Made by a program: the position numbers and the translations under genes. The notes under the pieces are model-generated. The model did not search any database. It had not been told where the DNA came from and was given only the letters and a program-made list of their open reading frames with translations. DNA of 35,109 nt from CAZOIA01 sp964579675 (GTDB lineage Bacteria > Planctomycetota > Phycisphaerae > UBA1845 > PWPN01): the NCBI GenBank assembly GCA_964579675.1, contig CAZOIA010000038.1:1-35109 (forward strand). Reading direction: 5' to 3'. Shown here piece after piece: positions 1 to 8,626 of this stretch (position 1 is its first letter; each line of letters opens with the position of its first letter).

Positions 1-2
1 TC

Positions 3-1076
3 ATCGGCATCAAGGGCAAGTACACCGACGTGATCGAGATCCTCCGTCCGAAGCTGCCTGAGGGCATGCGGATCGTGGAGCTGCGCGACAGCTACCCGAG
101 CGGCGACGAGTTCATCCTGGTCTACGACGTCACCAGGCGGATCATCCCACCGGGTAAGATTCCGCTTGCGGTGGGCGTGGTGGTGACCAACGTGGAGACG
201 GCTTACAACGTCGCCCGGGGGCAGCCGGTGACCGAAAAGTTCCTCACCGTCGCCGGAGCGGTGAAAACGCCGGTTACCATCCGGGTGCCGGTCGGCGTGA
301 GCTATCGCGAGGCGATCGACCTGGCCGGCGGGGCGACGGTGCCGGACCCGGTGGTACTCCTTGGCGGCGTGATGATGGGACAGCTCGCGACCGACCTGGA
401 TGGGCCGATCACCAAAACCACCGGCGGGTTGATCGTGCTCGGGCGGGACCACCCGCTCGTTAATCGTTACTCCCGGTCGTGGGAGGCCGTCGCCCGCATC
501 GGGGCCAGTGCCTGCGATCAGTGCTCGTTCTGCACGGAGTTCTGCCCGCGGTACCTGCTCGGTCATCCGATCGAGCCGCACAAGGCGATGCGTTCGCTGG
601 GGTTCAGCATGACGGCCGAGGCCAGCGTGATCGGCACGCAGTTCTGCTGCGAATGCAACCTGTGCACGATGATGGCCTGCCCGGAGGATCTCGACCCCAA
701 GAACGTGTGCACCCAGAACAAGCGCCGGCTCGCTGCTGAGGGCAGTCCCTGGGAGGTTGACGCGGACCCGGTCCGGGCCGAGCTTCATCTGAACGATCGT
801 CGCGTGCCGGTCGCCCGGCTGATCCGCAAGCTCGGGCTGTCGCAATTCGAGAATGCCGGGCCGCTGCACGACGGGCGTTACGAGCCGCCGCGGGTCACGC
901 TGCCCTTGAAGCAGCATGTCGGTGCACCAGCTACCCCGACCGTGAACGTGGGCGACCAGGTCAGCATCGGCGATGTCGTTGCCCGGCCCGCCGACGGCGC
1001 GCTCGGGGCCGTCATTCATGCGAGCATCGCCGGTCGGGTCAGTTCCGTGGCGGACTCGATTGTTATTGAGGCATGA
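3..1076 (+). CDS. pduS: PduS-like RnfC-family iron-sulfur flavoprotein, 5' truncated by the window edge
   Basis: The protein resembles PduS, the flavin and iron-sulfur protein that moves electrons (cobalamin reduction or NADH oxidation) in B12-dependent microcompartments. The reading frame is open from base 3 with no stop, and the GTG at 30 is internal, so the true start lies upstream. About 357 residues are visible, against roughly 450 for full PduS. In order I see the end of the RnfC-like FMN-binding domain, an SLBB-like segment, two ferredoxin-type clusters (CDQCSFCTEFCP, then CCECNLCTMMACP) and a C-terminal barrel-sandwich region ending near IEA. The next gene, a PduT-like shell protein, begins 4 bases after the stop, matching the pduS-pduT order in pdu operons. 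RnfC itself is the alternative, but the PduT neighbour argues for the microcompartment version. Confidence 0.85.
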   Translation: MGIKGKYTDVIEILRPKLPEGMRIVELRDSYPSGDEFILVYDVTRRIIPPGKIPLAVGVVVTNVETAYNVARGQPVTEKFLTVAGAVKTPVTIRVPVGVSYREAIDLAGGATVPDPVVLLGGVMMGQLATDLDGPITKTTGGLIVLGRDHPLVNRYSRSWEAVARIGASACDQCSFCTEFCPRYLLGHPIEPHKAMRSLGFSMTAEASVIGTQFCCECNLCTMMACPEDLDPKNVCTQNKRRLAAEGSPWEVDADPVRAELHLNDRRVPVARLIRKLGLSQFENAGPLHDGRYEPPRVTLPLKQHVGAPATPTVNVGDQVSIGDVVARPADGALGAVIHASIAGRVSSVADSIVIEA

Positions 1077-1080
1077 CACC

Positions 1081-1635
1081 ATGCGTGAAGCCATCGGCAT
1101 GATCGAACTGACCAGCGTAGGCGTCGGGTATCAGGTCCAGGACACGATGCTCAAGGCGGCGGACGTGGACCTGGTGCTGGGGCGGACGATCTGCTCGGGC
1201 AAGTACATCAACGTGGTGACGGGCGACGTGGCCGGCGTGGAAGCGAGCGTGGCCGCCGGGCTGAGTGCTGCTCCCGACGGCGTGATCGATCACATCACGA
1301 TCGCCAACGTGCACGAGAGCGTGTTCCCGGCGCTGGGTCAATCGGTTCAGCTCTCCCCGGAGGAGGCCGGCGCCCTGGGCATCGTCGAGACCTACTCGGC
1401 GGCCAGCGTTCTCGAAGCCGCCGACGCGGCCGCCAAAGCCGCCGCCGTCACGCTGTTCCGCATCCACCTGGCAATGGCCCTGGGAGGTAAAGGATTCATG
1501 CTGATGACCGGCTCGGTCGCCAATTGCCGGACCGGCGTGGACGTCGCCGCCGAAGTGGCCCGCGCCAAGGGCCTGCTCGTATCCGCGGTGGTCATCCCCG
1601 GACCGAGCAAGGAACTCTACCAGGAGTACATTTGA
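1081..1635 (+). CDS. pduT: PduT-like tandem-BMC trimeric shell protein with iron-sulfur pore cysteine
   Basis: This is a 184-residue protein made of two tandem BMC domains (about residues 1-90 and 91-184), the length and layout of PduT. Trimers of this family form pseudohexagonal tiles in the microcompartment shell, and in PduT three copies of Cys38 hold a 4Fe-4S cluster at the central pore. Here the matching segment is RTICSGK and its cysteine is residue 38, so the cluster site is kept. I chose the ATG at 1081 because it gives the canonical start MREAIGMIELTS; the longer open frame from 973 overlaps pduS. It is co-transcribed with pduS. No further BMC gene follows, so this is probably the 3' end of the operon, and enzymes and other shell proteins should lie upstream of the window. 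Confidence 0.9.
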   Translation: MREAIGMIELTSVGVGYQVQDTMLKAADVDLVLGRTICSGKYINVVTGDVAGVEASVAAGLSAAPDGVIDHITIANVHESVFPALGQSVQLSPEEAGALGIVETYSAASVLEAADAAAKAAAVTLFRIHLAMALGGKGFMLMTGSVANCRTGVDVAAEVARAKGLLVSAVVIPGPSKELYQEYI

Positions 1636-1674
1636 TTCCTGACCGGATCATTCTCACTGCTCCCAGGCTGACAT

Positions 1675-1704
1675 TTGCCGCCCGGGGGCCGGTTCTGGTA
1701 TCAT
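1675..1704 (+). promoter_or_regulatory. sigma-70-like promoter upstream of the secreted protein and secDF
   Basis: The hexamers are TTGCCG (1675-1680) and TATCAT (1699-1704) with an 18-base spacer, matching 4/6 and 5/6 of the consensus. The expected transcription start is near 1711, about 40 bases before the ATG at 1750. This marks a new transcription unit after the BMC operon. Inferred from sequence only. Confidence 0.45.
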
Positions 1705-1749
1705 GCTCCACCGCCACCGGAAAGGTCGAGGCCAGGGAGTCTTTCGATA

Positions 1750-2160
1750 ATGGCTGCTGGGCGGATCGCTTGTCTGATTGCGCTGACCATGGTCGCGAGC
1801 ACGCTGCCGGCTAACGTTTGGCCGGCGCCGGCGGCGCGGGCCGACGATGAATCGGCGCCCGGGTCCCGCCCCGACACGACCGTATCCCACGAACCGGACA
1901 AGAGCGAGGACGACGACTCGTCCTCCACGCTCCAGATCACCCTGAACGCCGATGTTTGGGACGGAGGCTCGGCGCGGTCCCCGGGTGCCGGGCCAGCTCT
2001 GCTTGTAGTGGCATCCCTGCCGCCGCCCGATCCCGGCCCGGGCACGGGTCCGGCTGATCCCGACACGTTCACCGGCATCGAGGCGCCGACGCCGGGCGAA
2101 CGATCGCAGCGACGCTGGCTCACTTGTCGATACGCTCACGCTCCCCCCGTCGGCGGCTGA
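1750..2160 (+). CDS. small putative secreted protein of unknown function
   Basis: I do not recognise this 136-residue protein. The ATG at 1750 is chosen because GGGAG lies 10 bases upstream and because the translation from here begins with a plausible Sec signal peptide: a hydrophobic stretch at about residues 5-20 and an Ala-rich end with a likely cleavage site ARA|DD. The mature part is acidic and Ser/Asp-rich (EDDDSSS) and then Pro/Gly-rich, so it looks mostly disordered. It sits where yajC often precedes secDF, but it has none of YajC's features. The Pro-rich composition of high-GC DNA can mimic coding sequence, so expression is not certain. Confidence 0.45.
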   Translation: MAAGRIACLIALTMVASTLPANVWPAPAARADDESAPGSRPDTTVSHEPDKSEDDDSSSTLQITLNADVWDGGSARSPGAGPALLVVASLPPPDPGPGTGPADPDTFTGIEAPTPGERSQRRWLTCRYAHAPPVGG

Positions 2161-2308
2161 ACCGTCGAGCGGCCGGAACCACCGGCACAAGAAATCTTTC
2201 GCAAGGTTTCCGAGCGCCACGCACTGCTTTCCGACGTCGCCGGTCAGAGCGCTCGGAGCATCGGGCCCACAAGATTCATGATACTTCTAGAATAGTCGAG
2301 GAACGCTC

Positions 2309-5300
2309 ATGGGCGAGAAGGATCTCTGGTTGAAACTGGGTTTGATCGTCTTGCTGGTCGGGATGTGTGCCTGGCTGCTCTATCCGCCGGGCAAGCGTCT
2401 GAAGCCTGGAATTGACCTGGGCGGCGGCCACAGCCTTCTTTTCGAGATCGACGACACGGACGATAAGAGCGCCGACCTGGCGGAGCGGGTGATGGGGGTC
2501 CTCAAGAACCGGGTCGACCCTCAGGGCAACCGGAATCTCGTGTGGCGTCCGATCGGACGCAATCGGCTCGAGATCCAGATGCCCCGCCCTCCGAAGGGTC
2601 AGAAGAATCGGCGAGAGGCCTACGACAACGCTCGGGCCCGGTTGCGCGACACCAACATTACCGAATTGCAGATCCGCAGGGCCCTGGCCTTTCCCGCCGA
2701 TCAGCGCGACGCGGCCTTCAGGAAGATGGTAGGCCCGTACGCGTCACGCAAGACCCTGTTCGATAAGCTGGCCGAGGCGGATGAAGAGTACAGGCAGCTC
2801 AGCGAGCAGTACGGCCGTTTGGGGCCTCCCGCCACCCAGCCGGCAACCCGCCCCGCAACGAAACCCGCCAGCCGGCCGGAAACGCACGTCGCCACGAAAC
2901 CGGCAACGCAAGCCGCAACCCAACCCACGACGCAACCGGACCGGAGTCAGCTCGCCCTCAGAACGGACGAGGCGTTCGTCAGGCGAGAGGCACTCATCCA
3001 GGACCTCCTCGCGACGAATCTCGATCCGCGCGTGCTCGGCGACCTGCTCGAGCTGGGCCAAGGGGACAAAGTCCGCAGGGAAGCCATTCGGAAACTGAGA
3101 AACGCCCATCCGGATCTGGCGGCGCTGATTGACGAGATGAGGGATGCGTACGACAGGTATGCGGCGGACAAGGGCATTCTCGACGACCCGTCCGATCTGA
3201 TTCGATTGCTCCGAGGTGCGGGTGTACTGGAGTTCCGCATTCTCGCCACCCTCGACCCGGGCCACCGGGACATGATCGATTCGTCCGATCGCAAATACAA
3301 CGAGCCGGTCTCCAAGTACGTTGAGCAGCTCGCCAAGTTCGGGCCGCGGCCGCAGTCGGGAGACAACTTCGAGTGGTTCAGGATCGCCGAGCGGGAGGTG
3401 GAAAGTTTCACGGACCCGCGGCTGCTCTATGTCGTCCAGGAATACGCGGGGGCCAAGTACGTACTGGCCCACAGTACGAAGGACATGGGCCTGCTCAAAG
3501 ACATGGACTGGTCGCTCCGCAGCGCCCGCCGGGGCCGGGACAGCGTCGGCCGGATCGCCATCAACTTCAGACTCGCCGGCAAAGGCCCCAGGCTGTTCGG
3601 TGCGCTGACCAGCAGCAACCTCAAGCGCTCCTTGTGCATCTTCCTCGACGAGCAGGCGATCTCGTCCGCCAACATCAAGAGCGCGATCTACGACAGTGGC
3701 CAGATTACCGGCAGCTTCACCGAGGAATACGTCGCTTACCTGGTCAACACGCTCGAAGCGGGGGCGTTGCCTGCCCGCCTGAAGGAGGTGCCGCTGCAGG
3801 AAAAGAGCATCGGACCGGCCCTGGGTGAAACCAACCGCCGCATGGGCCAGCAGGCGATCATCATCGCCTTTATTATCACCATCGCCTTCATGGCGGTCTA
3901 CTACATGTACACCGGATTCATCGCCGACATCGCCCTGCTCATGAACCTGGTCATCACGTTGGGGGTCATGTCGTTCCTGCAGGCGACGTTCACGCTGCCC
4001 GGCATCGCGGGCCTGGTCCTGACGCTGGGGATGGCGGTGGACGCCAACGTGCTGATTTACGAACGTATTCGGGAGGAGCTCCAGCGAGGGGTGTCGGTGC
4101 GGATGGCGGTGAAGCTGGGCTACGAGAGGGCCTTCAGTGCCATTCTCGACTCGAACGTCACCACGATCATCACGGCGGTCATCCTCGGCTCGCTGGGCAG
4201 CGAGGAGATCAAGGGCTTCGGGCTGACGCTGGGTATCGGCCTGTGCACGAGCATGTTCACCGCGCTGTTCGTAACGCGGCAGTTCCTCAACATCATGGTG
4301 CCCAGGACGCTCAACACCGAGGAGACCCGGCGGGCGTGGCTCGGGACCGGGATCCTGGTGCTGGCCGGCGCGGTGATCCTGGGGCTGGGGTACCTCTTCA
4401 ACGCACCCGGGGAACTGGGCGAGTCGGCCCTGTTCGGCCTCGGCAAGTTCGGCGCGTGGATTGCGGCAACGGCGGTCATTCTCATGGTCTGCCTCTGGGC
4501 GTTCCGTCTGGCCTACCGCGGCCTGGGCTATCAGAATGCCAACCGTCTGCCCATGCTGAGACTCTTCAGCGAGCCCACGATCAACTGGATGAGGAAATAC
4601 CGCGTGTTCTGGACGGCTTCGGCGATGGTCATCGCCCTGGGCCTGGTCTTCGAGGCACACGTCGATAAGAAGGACTATCTGGACATCGAGTTCATCGGCG
4701 GCACGAGCGTGCAGGTCGAGATGAACCAGGACAACCAGGACATAACCGACGAGGACCTGATCAACAAGTACATCTACAACAGCGACGCCGGGCAGAACGA
4801 TCCGGCCCACTCGGTGGGCTGGTTGAATCATGCCGCCGACGTGCTGGACAAAGCCGCGGTCAGCGCTGCCGGAGACGATCGTTTCCTGCTCTCAACGCCC
4901 CAGAAGCTGACGACCGCTCAAATGCAGGCCCTGTTGCTGCCCGTGTTCGAGAAACACGTCGTCAGAGGTGGGATCACTGGAGTCGAGGACGGCAGCGGCG
5001 TGGCGGTCACCATCAAACCCCCTCAGGCCGAAAAGCGACTGTTTGACATGGGTCCCGAGTTCGAGGGCGATCTGGAGGGTGGCGCCATCTCAGGGAACCT
5101 GCGGGCGAAGTTCGCAGACGGCGGCGAGACGCTTTCACCGGAGGCCACCATCTCGATCGAGGAGCCGGACCGCAGATGGCTGATAACTGATCATGCCTGG
5201 CGCTACCCCGTGATACGAGAAGGGGACGCGCTCGTCGCGTACAAGATGCGCGTCCTGGATCAGGCCGGCGTCGAAGACCTGGTCAGGCAAGCCGCTGAGT

Positions 5301-6673
5301 ATGTTCGCTCGGCGGCGAACAGGCTCCGCGGCGCGCGAGTCCAACTCGTGGAAGAGGAAACGGGCAAGGGCGAAACCCGCACGGCTTTCGAGATCATCAC
5401 GACCGAAACCAGGCGAACCCTGGTGGCTGAAGCGCTGCTTGCCTCGATGAGCGAGATCCTCGAGGTCACCCGGTCGATCGAGGCTGCTCTGGTTAAGGAC
5501 TTAGACCGGGCCCCCGACGGGATTTTCCCCATCACTCAGGACGCCAACGTTTTGCCGGACGTCGTCGGCGAAGACATCGGCGGCGTTCAAGAGCCGATCG
5601 CGACCTTCAAAGGCGGGGTGGTCCTGGTGTTCGAGGGCCTGTCCCCGCCGCAGACCACGGGCCAGGTCGAGCAGCGGCTGCGCGAGATGCGACTCCAGCC
5701 GGACTTCGAGGGAGCCTCCTGGCGGGACCAGGTCAAGGTGGTCGGATTGGAACCGGCCGATCAGGGCGCGCCACTGACGGGCAATACTCCGTTCAGAAAG
5801 GTCGCGATTGTCGTGAACGATCCCAGGCTGCCCTACGTGGAGGGCGAAGAAAACGCCACCTGGCGAAGCCAGATAGCCGAGACGGAACTTAATCTGGCCG
5901 AGGCCGCCTTCGCCAGCACCCGGTCCCTCCAGCGCGTCACCCAGTTCGCCCCGCAGGTCGCCCAGGAGGCCACCACCAAGGCGATCATCGCGATTCTTCT
6001 TTCGCTGCTGTTCATCGCCGGGTACATCTGGGTGCGGTTCGGCTCGATCCAGTTTGGGTTGGCGGGTATCATCGCGCTGTACCACGACGTGGCCGTCACC
6101 CTCGCCTGCGTGATGGCCTGCCATCACCTGCATGACACCGCCATCGGCAAGCTGCTCATGCTGCAGGATTTCAAGATCGACCTGGCCATGATCGCGGCGT
6201 TCCTGACCATCGTCGGTTACTCGATCAACGACACGATTGTTATCTTCGACCGGATCCGCGAGAACCGCGGCCGACTGGCCACCGTCTCGGAGTCGTTGAT
6301 CAACAACTCGCTCAACCAGACCCTTTCGCGAACGATCATCACGTCATTGACTACGTTCATGGTGGTCGTGGTCATGTACGTCGCGGGCGGCACGGGCATC
6401 CACGGTTTTGCGTTCGCGATGATCGTGGGCACGGTGAGCGGCACGTACAGCACGCTCGCCATTGCCACGCCGATGCTGCACCACCCGCGGGCGATGTGGG
6501 TCGTCACGATCATCCTGGCCGGCCTGACGGCGATCGGGCTGGTTTCGCTGGTCCCGCTGGCTCCGGTAAGGTATACGCTGATGGCGATCATCGCCGCGGT
6601 GGCCCTGCTCGGACTGGTCAGACAACTTGTCGCGATAAGGGAGGTGCCAGTCCGGCGGCCGGCCACGGCCTGA
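2309..6673 (+). CDS. secDF: fused protein-export membrane protein SecDF, unusually long (1454 residues)
   Basis: SecD and SecF are proton-driven helpers of the SecYEG translocon that pull exported proteins on the outer face of the membrane. Here both are one polypeptide. The SecD half has TM1 (about 7-27), the motif LKPGIDLGGG (31-40), periplasmic domains and the TM block near 514-660 containing GMAVDANVLIYERIREEL. Two extra hydrophobic helices follow. The SecF half starts near 760 with a TM helix and FIGGTSVQVE (about 795), and ends with a TM block containing GYSINDTIVIFDRIREN (about 1303). Two features are odd: an Ala/Thr/Pro-rich linker (173-210), and a SecF periplasmic region of about 420 residues (roughly 795-1217), several times the usual size. 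Bacillus-type fusions are about 740 residues. The start has GAGGA just upstream. Confidence 0.95.
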   Translation: MGEKDLWLKLGLIVLLVGMCAWLLYPPGKRLKPGIDLGGGHSLLFEIDDTDDKSADLAERVMGVLKNRVDPQGNRNLVWRPIGRNRLEIQMPRPPKGQKNRREAYDNARARLRDTNITELQIRRALAFPADQRDAAFRKMVGPYASRKTLFDKLAEADEEYRQLSEQYGRLGPPATQPATRPATKPASRPETHVATKPATQAATQPTTQPDRSQLALRTDEAFVRREALIQDLLATNLDPRVLGDLLELGQGDKVRREAIRKLRNAHPDLAALIDEMRDAYDRYAADKGILDDPSDLIRLLRGAGVLEFRILATLDPGHRDMIDSSDRKYNEPVSKYVEQLAKFGPRPQSGDNFEWFRIAEREVESFTDPRLLYVVQEYAGAKYVLAHSTKDMGLLKDMDWSLRSARRGRDSVGRIAINFRLAGKGPRLFGALTSSNLKRSLCIFLDEQAISSANIKSAIYDSGQITGSFTEEYVAYLVNTLEAGALPARLKEVPLQEKSIGPALGETNRRMGQQAIIIAFIITIAFMAVYYMYTGFIADIALLMNLVITLGVMSFLQATFTLPGIAGLVLTLGMAVDANVLIYERIREELQRGVSVRMAVKLGYERAFSAILDSNVTTIITAVILGSLGSEEIKGFGLTLGIGLCTSMFTALFVTRQFLNIMVPRTLNTEETRRAWLGTGILVLAGAVILGLGYLFNAPGELGESALFGLGKFGAWIAATAVILMVCLWAFRLAYRGLGYQNANRLPMLRLFSEPTINWMRKYRVFWTASAMVIALGLVFEAHVDKKDYLDIEFIGGTSVQVEMNQDNQDITDEDLINKYIYNSDAGQNDPAHSVGWLNHAADVLDKAAVSAAGDDRFLLSTPQKLTTAQMQALLLPVFEKHVVRGGITGVEDGSGVAVTIKPPQAEKRLFDMGPEFEGDLEGGAISGNLRAKFADGGETLSPEATISIEEPDRRWLITDHAWRYPVIREGDALVAYKMRVLDQAGVEDLVRQAAEYVRSAANRLRGARVQLVEEETGKGETRTAFEIITTETRRTLVAEALLASMSEILEVTRSIEAALVKDLDRAPDGIFPITQDANVLPDVVGEDIGGVQEPIATFKGGVVLVFEGLSPPQTTGQVEQRLREMRLQPDFEGASWRDQVKVVGLEPADQGAPLTGNTPFRKVAIVVNDPRLPYVEGEENATWRSQIAETELNLAEAAFASTRSLQRVTQFAPQVAQEATTKAIIAILLSLLFIAGYIWVRFGSIQFGLAGIIALYHDVAVTLACVMACHHLHDTAIGKLLMLQDFKIDLAMIAAFLTIVGYSINDTIVIFDRIRENRGRLATVSESLINNSLNQTLSRTIITSLTTFMVVVVMYVAGGTGIHGFAFAMIVGTVSGTYSTLAIATPMLHHPRAMWVVTIILAGLTAIGLVSLVPLAPVRYTLMAIIAAVALLGLVRQLVAIREVPVRRPATA
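2825..2938 (+). repeat. Ala/Thr/Pro-rich degenerate repeat encoding a linker in SecDF
   Basis: This coding segment (residues 173-210 of SecDF) is built from imperfect copies of PATxPAT-like units (PATQPAT, RPATKPA, VATKPAT, AATQPTT). It lies in the first periplasmic region and is probably a flexible spacer. The bases are dominated by ccn-gcn-acn codons. Confidence 0.7.
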
Positions 6674-6724
6674 GACGGTGACGGAACATACGATCCGCCC
6701 GAGGAACCGTGCCGGGAGCGCGTC

Positions 6725-8125
6725 ATGCTGGAAGCGGTGTTCATGATCATCGGACTGGCGGCCGGAGGCGTGGTCGCCTGGCTCTGGGCGTCCAGCCGAT
6801 CGCGGTTCGCGGCAGCCCGCGAACTGGCTGAACGCCAATCGCAGGTTGCCGCAGCCGAAAGCACCACCAATGAGCTCCGCCAGCAGCTCGCCCAGCGCGA
6901 CGCGACTCTGACCTCCACCCGCGGGCAACTCGACGCCGAACGGGAGGCGCGCGTCACCGTCGAAACGCGACTCGAGGAAACCGCCAAGAAGTTCGACGAG
7001 CAGCGACAACTGCTGGCCGAGGCGGAGAAGAAGCTCGGCGAATCGTTCGAGTCCCTATCGGCCAAGGCCCTGCGAGCCAACGCCGAACAGTTCCTCACTT
7101 CCGCCAAGAAGACCCTGGACACCATCCTGGCTGACGCCCGGGGCAACCTCGGCAAGCACCAGGAGGCGATCAACGGCCTGGTCAAACCCCTGGTCGAATC
7201 GCTCAAGCGGTACGAAGAACAGGTCCGGGCCCTCGAACAGAGCCGCCAGAAGGCCTACGGCTCACTGTCCGAGCAGGTCAAGATGCTGACCACCACCAGC
7301 CAGCAGCTCCAGCAGGAAACGGGCAAGCTGGTCACGTCACTTCGCGACCCCAAGGTCCGGGGGCGATGGGGCGAGATCGCCCTTCGCCGGTCGGCCGAGC
7401 TGGCCGGTATGTCTGAGTACTGCGACTTCGAGCAGCAGGTGACCATCGCCGGCAGCGAGGGGGACCGGTTCCGCCCCGACATGGTTGTGCACCTGCCCGG
7501 CGGGCGGAGCGTGGTGGTGGACGCCAAAGTGGTCCTCGATGCTTACCTCGAGGCCGTCGCCGCCACTGACGAAGCGACCCGGCAGAAACACCTGAGCCGA
7601 CACGCCACTCAAATCCGCAGCCGCATCCGGGAGTTGGCCTCCAAGAGCTACTGGAACAAGCTCGGCACCACGCCGGAGTTCGTCGTGCTGTTCCTGCCCG
7701 CCGAATCGTTCTTCAGCGCCGCGGTGGAGATCGATCACACGTTGATCGAAGATGCGATCGCCCATCGGGTCGTGCTGGCGTCTCCTACCACATTGATCGC
7801 CCTGCTGCGGGCCATTGCGTATGGGTGGCGGCAGGAGCAGATTGCCGAGAATGCCGAGAGAATAAGCCAACTTGGCCGGGACCTGTACGACCGGATGCGA
7901 ACGCTGATGGAACACGTGGCGGGCATCGGCGGCGGGCTCGGGCGCGCGGTTGACGCGTACAACCAGACGGTGGGCTCGCTGGAAACCAGGCTTCTGCCGG
8001 CGGCCCGGAAGTTCAAGGAGCTCGGAGCCGCCTCCGGTAAAGACATTCCGGAGATCGAACCCGTGGGGCGCCTCCCCCGCCAGTTGGACACCTCCGGCCC
8101 GGAAGACCCGACGAAACCGACATGA
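6725..8125 (+). CDS. rmuC: RmuC family DNA recombination protein
   Basis: RmuC proteins limit recombination at inverted repeats and carry a predicted PD-(D/E)xK-like nuclease fold; the biochemical role is poorly defined. This 466-residue protein has the family layout: an N-terminal membrane helix (about 3-22, ending WLWASSR), a long coiled coil (about 25-190, rich in Ala, Glu, Arg and Gln), and the RmuC domain (about 200-400). In that domain I see KVRGRWGEIALRR, FRPDMVVHLPGG followed by VVVDAKV, and the segment EFVVLFLPAESFFSAA. The DAK element is the likely nuclease core. The C-terminal 60 residues are Pro-rich. It begins 52 bases after secDF and may be co-transcribed with it. Its stop lies 44 bases from the convergent dtd gene. 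Confidence 0.92.
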   Translation: MLEAVFMIIGLAAGGVVAWLWASSRSRFAAARELAERQSQVAAAESTTNELRQQLAQRDATLTSTRGQLDAEREARVTVETRLEETAKKFDEQRQLLAEAEKKLGESFESLSAKALRANAEQFLTSAKKTLDTILADARGNLGKHQEAINGLVKPLVESLKRYEEQVRALEQSRQKAYGSLSEQVKMLTTTSQQLQQETGKLVTSLRDPKVRGRWGEIALRRSAELAGMSEYCDFEQQVTIAGSEGDRFRPDMVVHLPGGRSVVVDAKVVLDAYLEAVAATDEATRQKHLSRHATQIRSRIRELASKSYWNKLGTTPEFVVLFLPAESFFSAAVEIDHTLIEDAIAHRVVLASPTTLIALLRAIAYGWRQEQIAENAERISQLGRDLYDRMRTLMEHVAGIGGGLGRAVDAYNQTVGSLETRLLPAARKFKELGAASGKDIPEIEPVGRLPRQLDTSGPEDPTKPT

Positions 8126-8169
8126 ACTCGGTCCACGCCGAGGGCGCTCCCGAGCCCGGTGCCACGCTC

Positions 8170-8619
8170 TCAGAACGTTCGCTTGGAATCGAGCAGGATG
8201 CACACGGGCCCGTCGTTGACGCTGGAGACGTCCATGTGGGCCCGAAACACGCCGCGAGCGACGGGAAGACCGGTCGCCGCCAGCTCCCCGCACAGTCGGT
8301 CGTAAAGCGACTCGGCCAACTCGGGCCCGGCGGCGGGATCGAACGACGGCCGGCGCCCCTTGCGGGCATCCGCCTGCAGGGCGAACGCGCTGATGACCAG
8401 AATGCCGCCGTCCACCTCCCCCACGCTCAGGTTCATCCTGCCGTCAGCATCGTTGAAGATGCGCAGCCCCGTGATCTTGCCGGCGACGTACTGCACGTCG
8501 GCCTCGCCGTCGTCCGCCGCCACCCCGACATACACGAGCAGGCCCCGGCCGATCGAGCCGACGACCCGCCCCTCGACGGTCACACTTGCCTGGGAGACTC
8601 GTTGAACGGTTGCGCGCAT
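8170..8619 (-). CDS. dtd: D-aminoacyl-tRNA deacylase (DTD) with altered signature motifs
   Basis: DTD hydrolyses D-amino acids, and some achiral mischarged residues, from tRNA, using RNA-based catalysis in a dimer interface. The 149-residue length, the start MRATVQRVSQASVTVEG, the segment GRMNLSV and the end VNDGPVCILLDS all fit the family. I use the ATG at 8619; the open frame runs further upstream but there overlaps the WYL gene and has no DTD character. Two family signatures deviate: SQFTL is SAFAL (residues 77-81) and GPVT is GPVC (137-140). The Gly-cisPro pair needed for chiral proofreading is kept. It lies 7 bases downstream of the WYL regulator and is likely in the same operon. Confidence 0.9.
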   Translation of the reverse strand: MRATVQRVSQASVTVEGRVVGSIGRGLLVYVGVAADDGEADVQYVAGKITGLRIFNDADGRMNLSVGEVDGGILVISAFALQADARKGRRPSFDPAAGPELAESLYDRLCGELAATGLPVARGVFRAHMDVSSVNDGPVCILLDSKRTF

Positions 8620-8626
8620 GATTCCA

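Noticed and set aside
2744..4831. 695-codon open frame antisense to secDF
   Set aside because: The composition is typical of a shadow frame (His/Arg/Gln/Pro-rich, no motif), and SecDF is unambiguous on the other strand.
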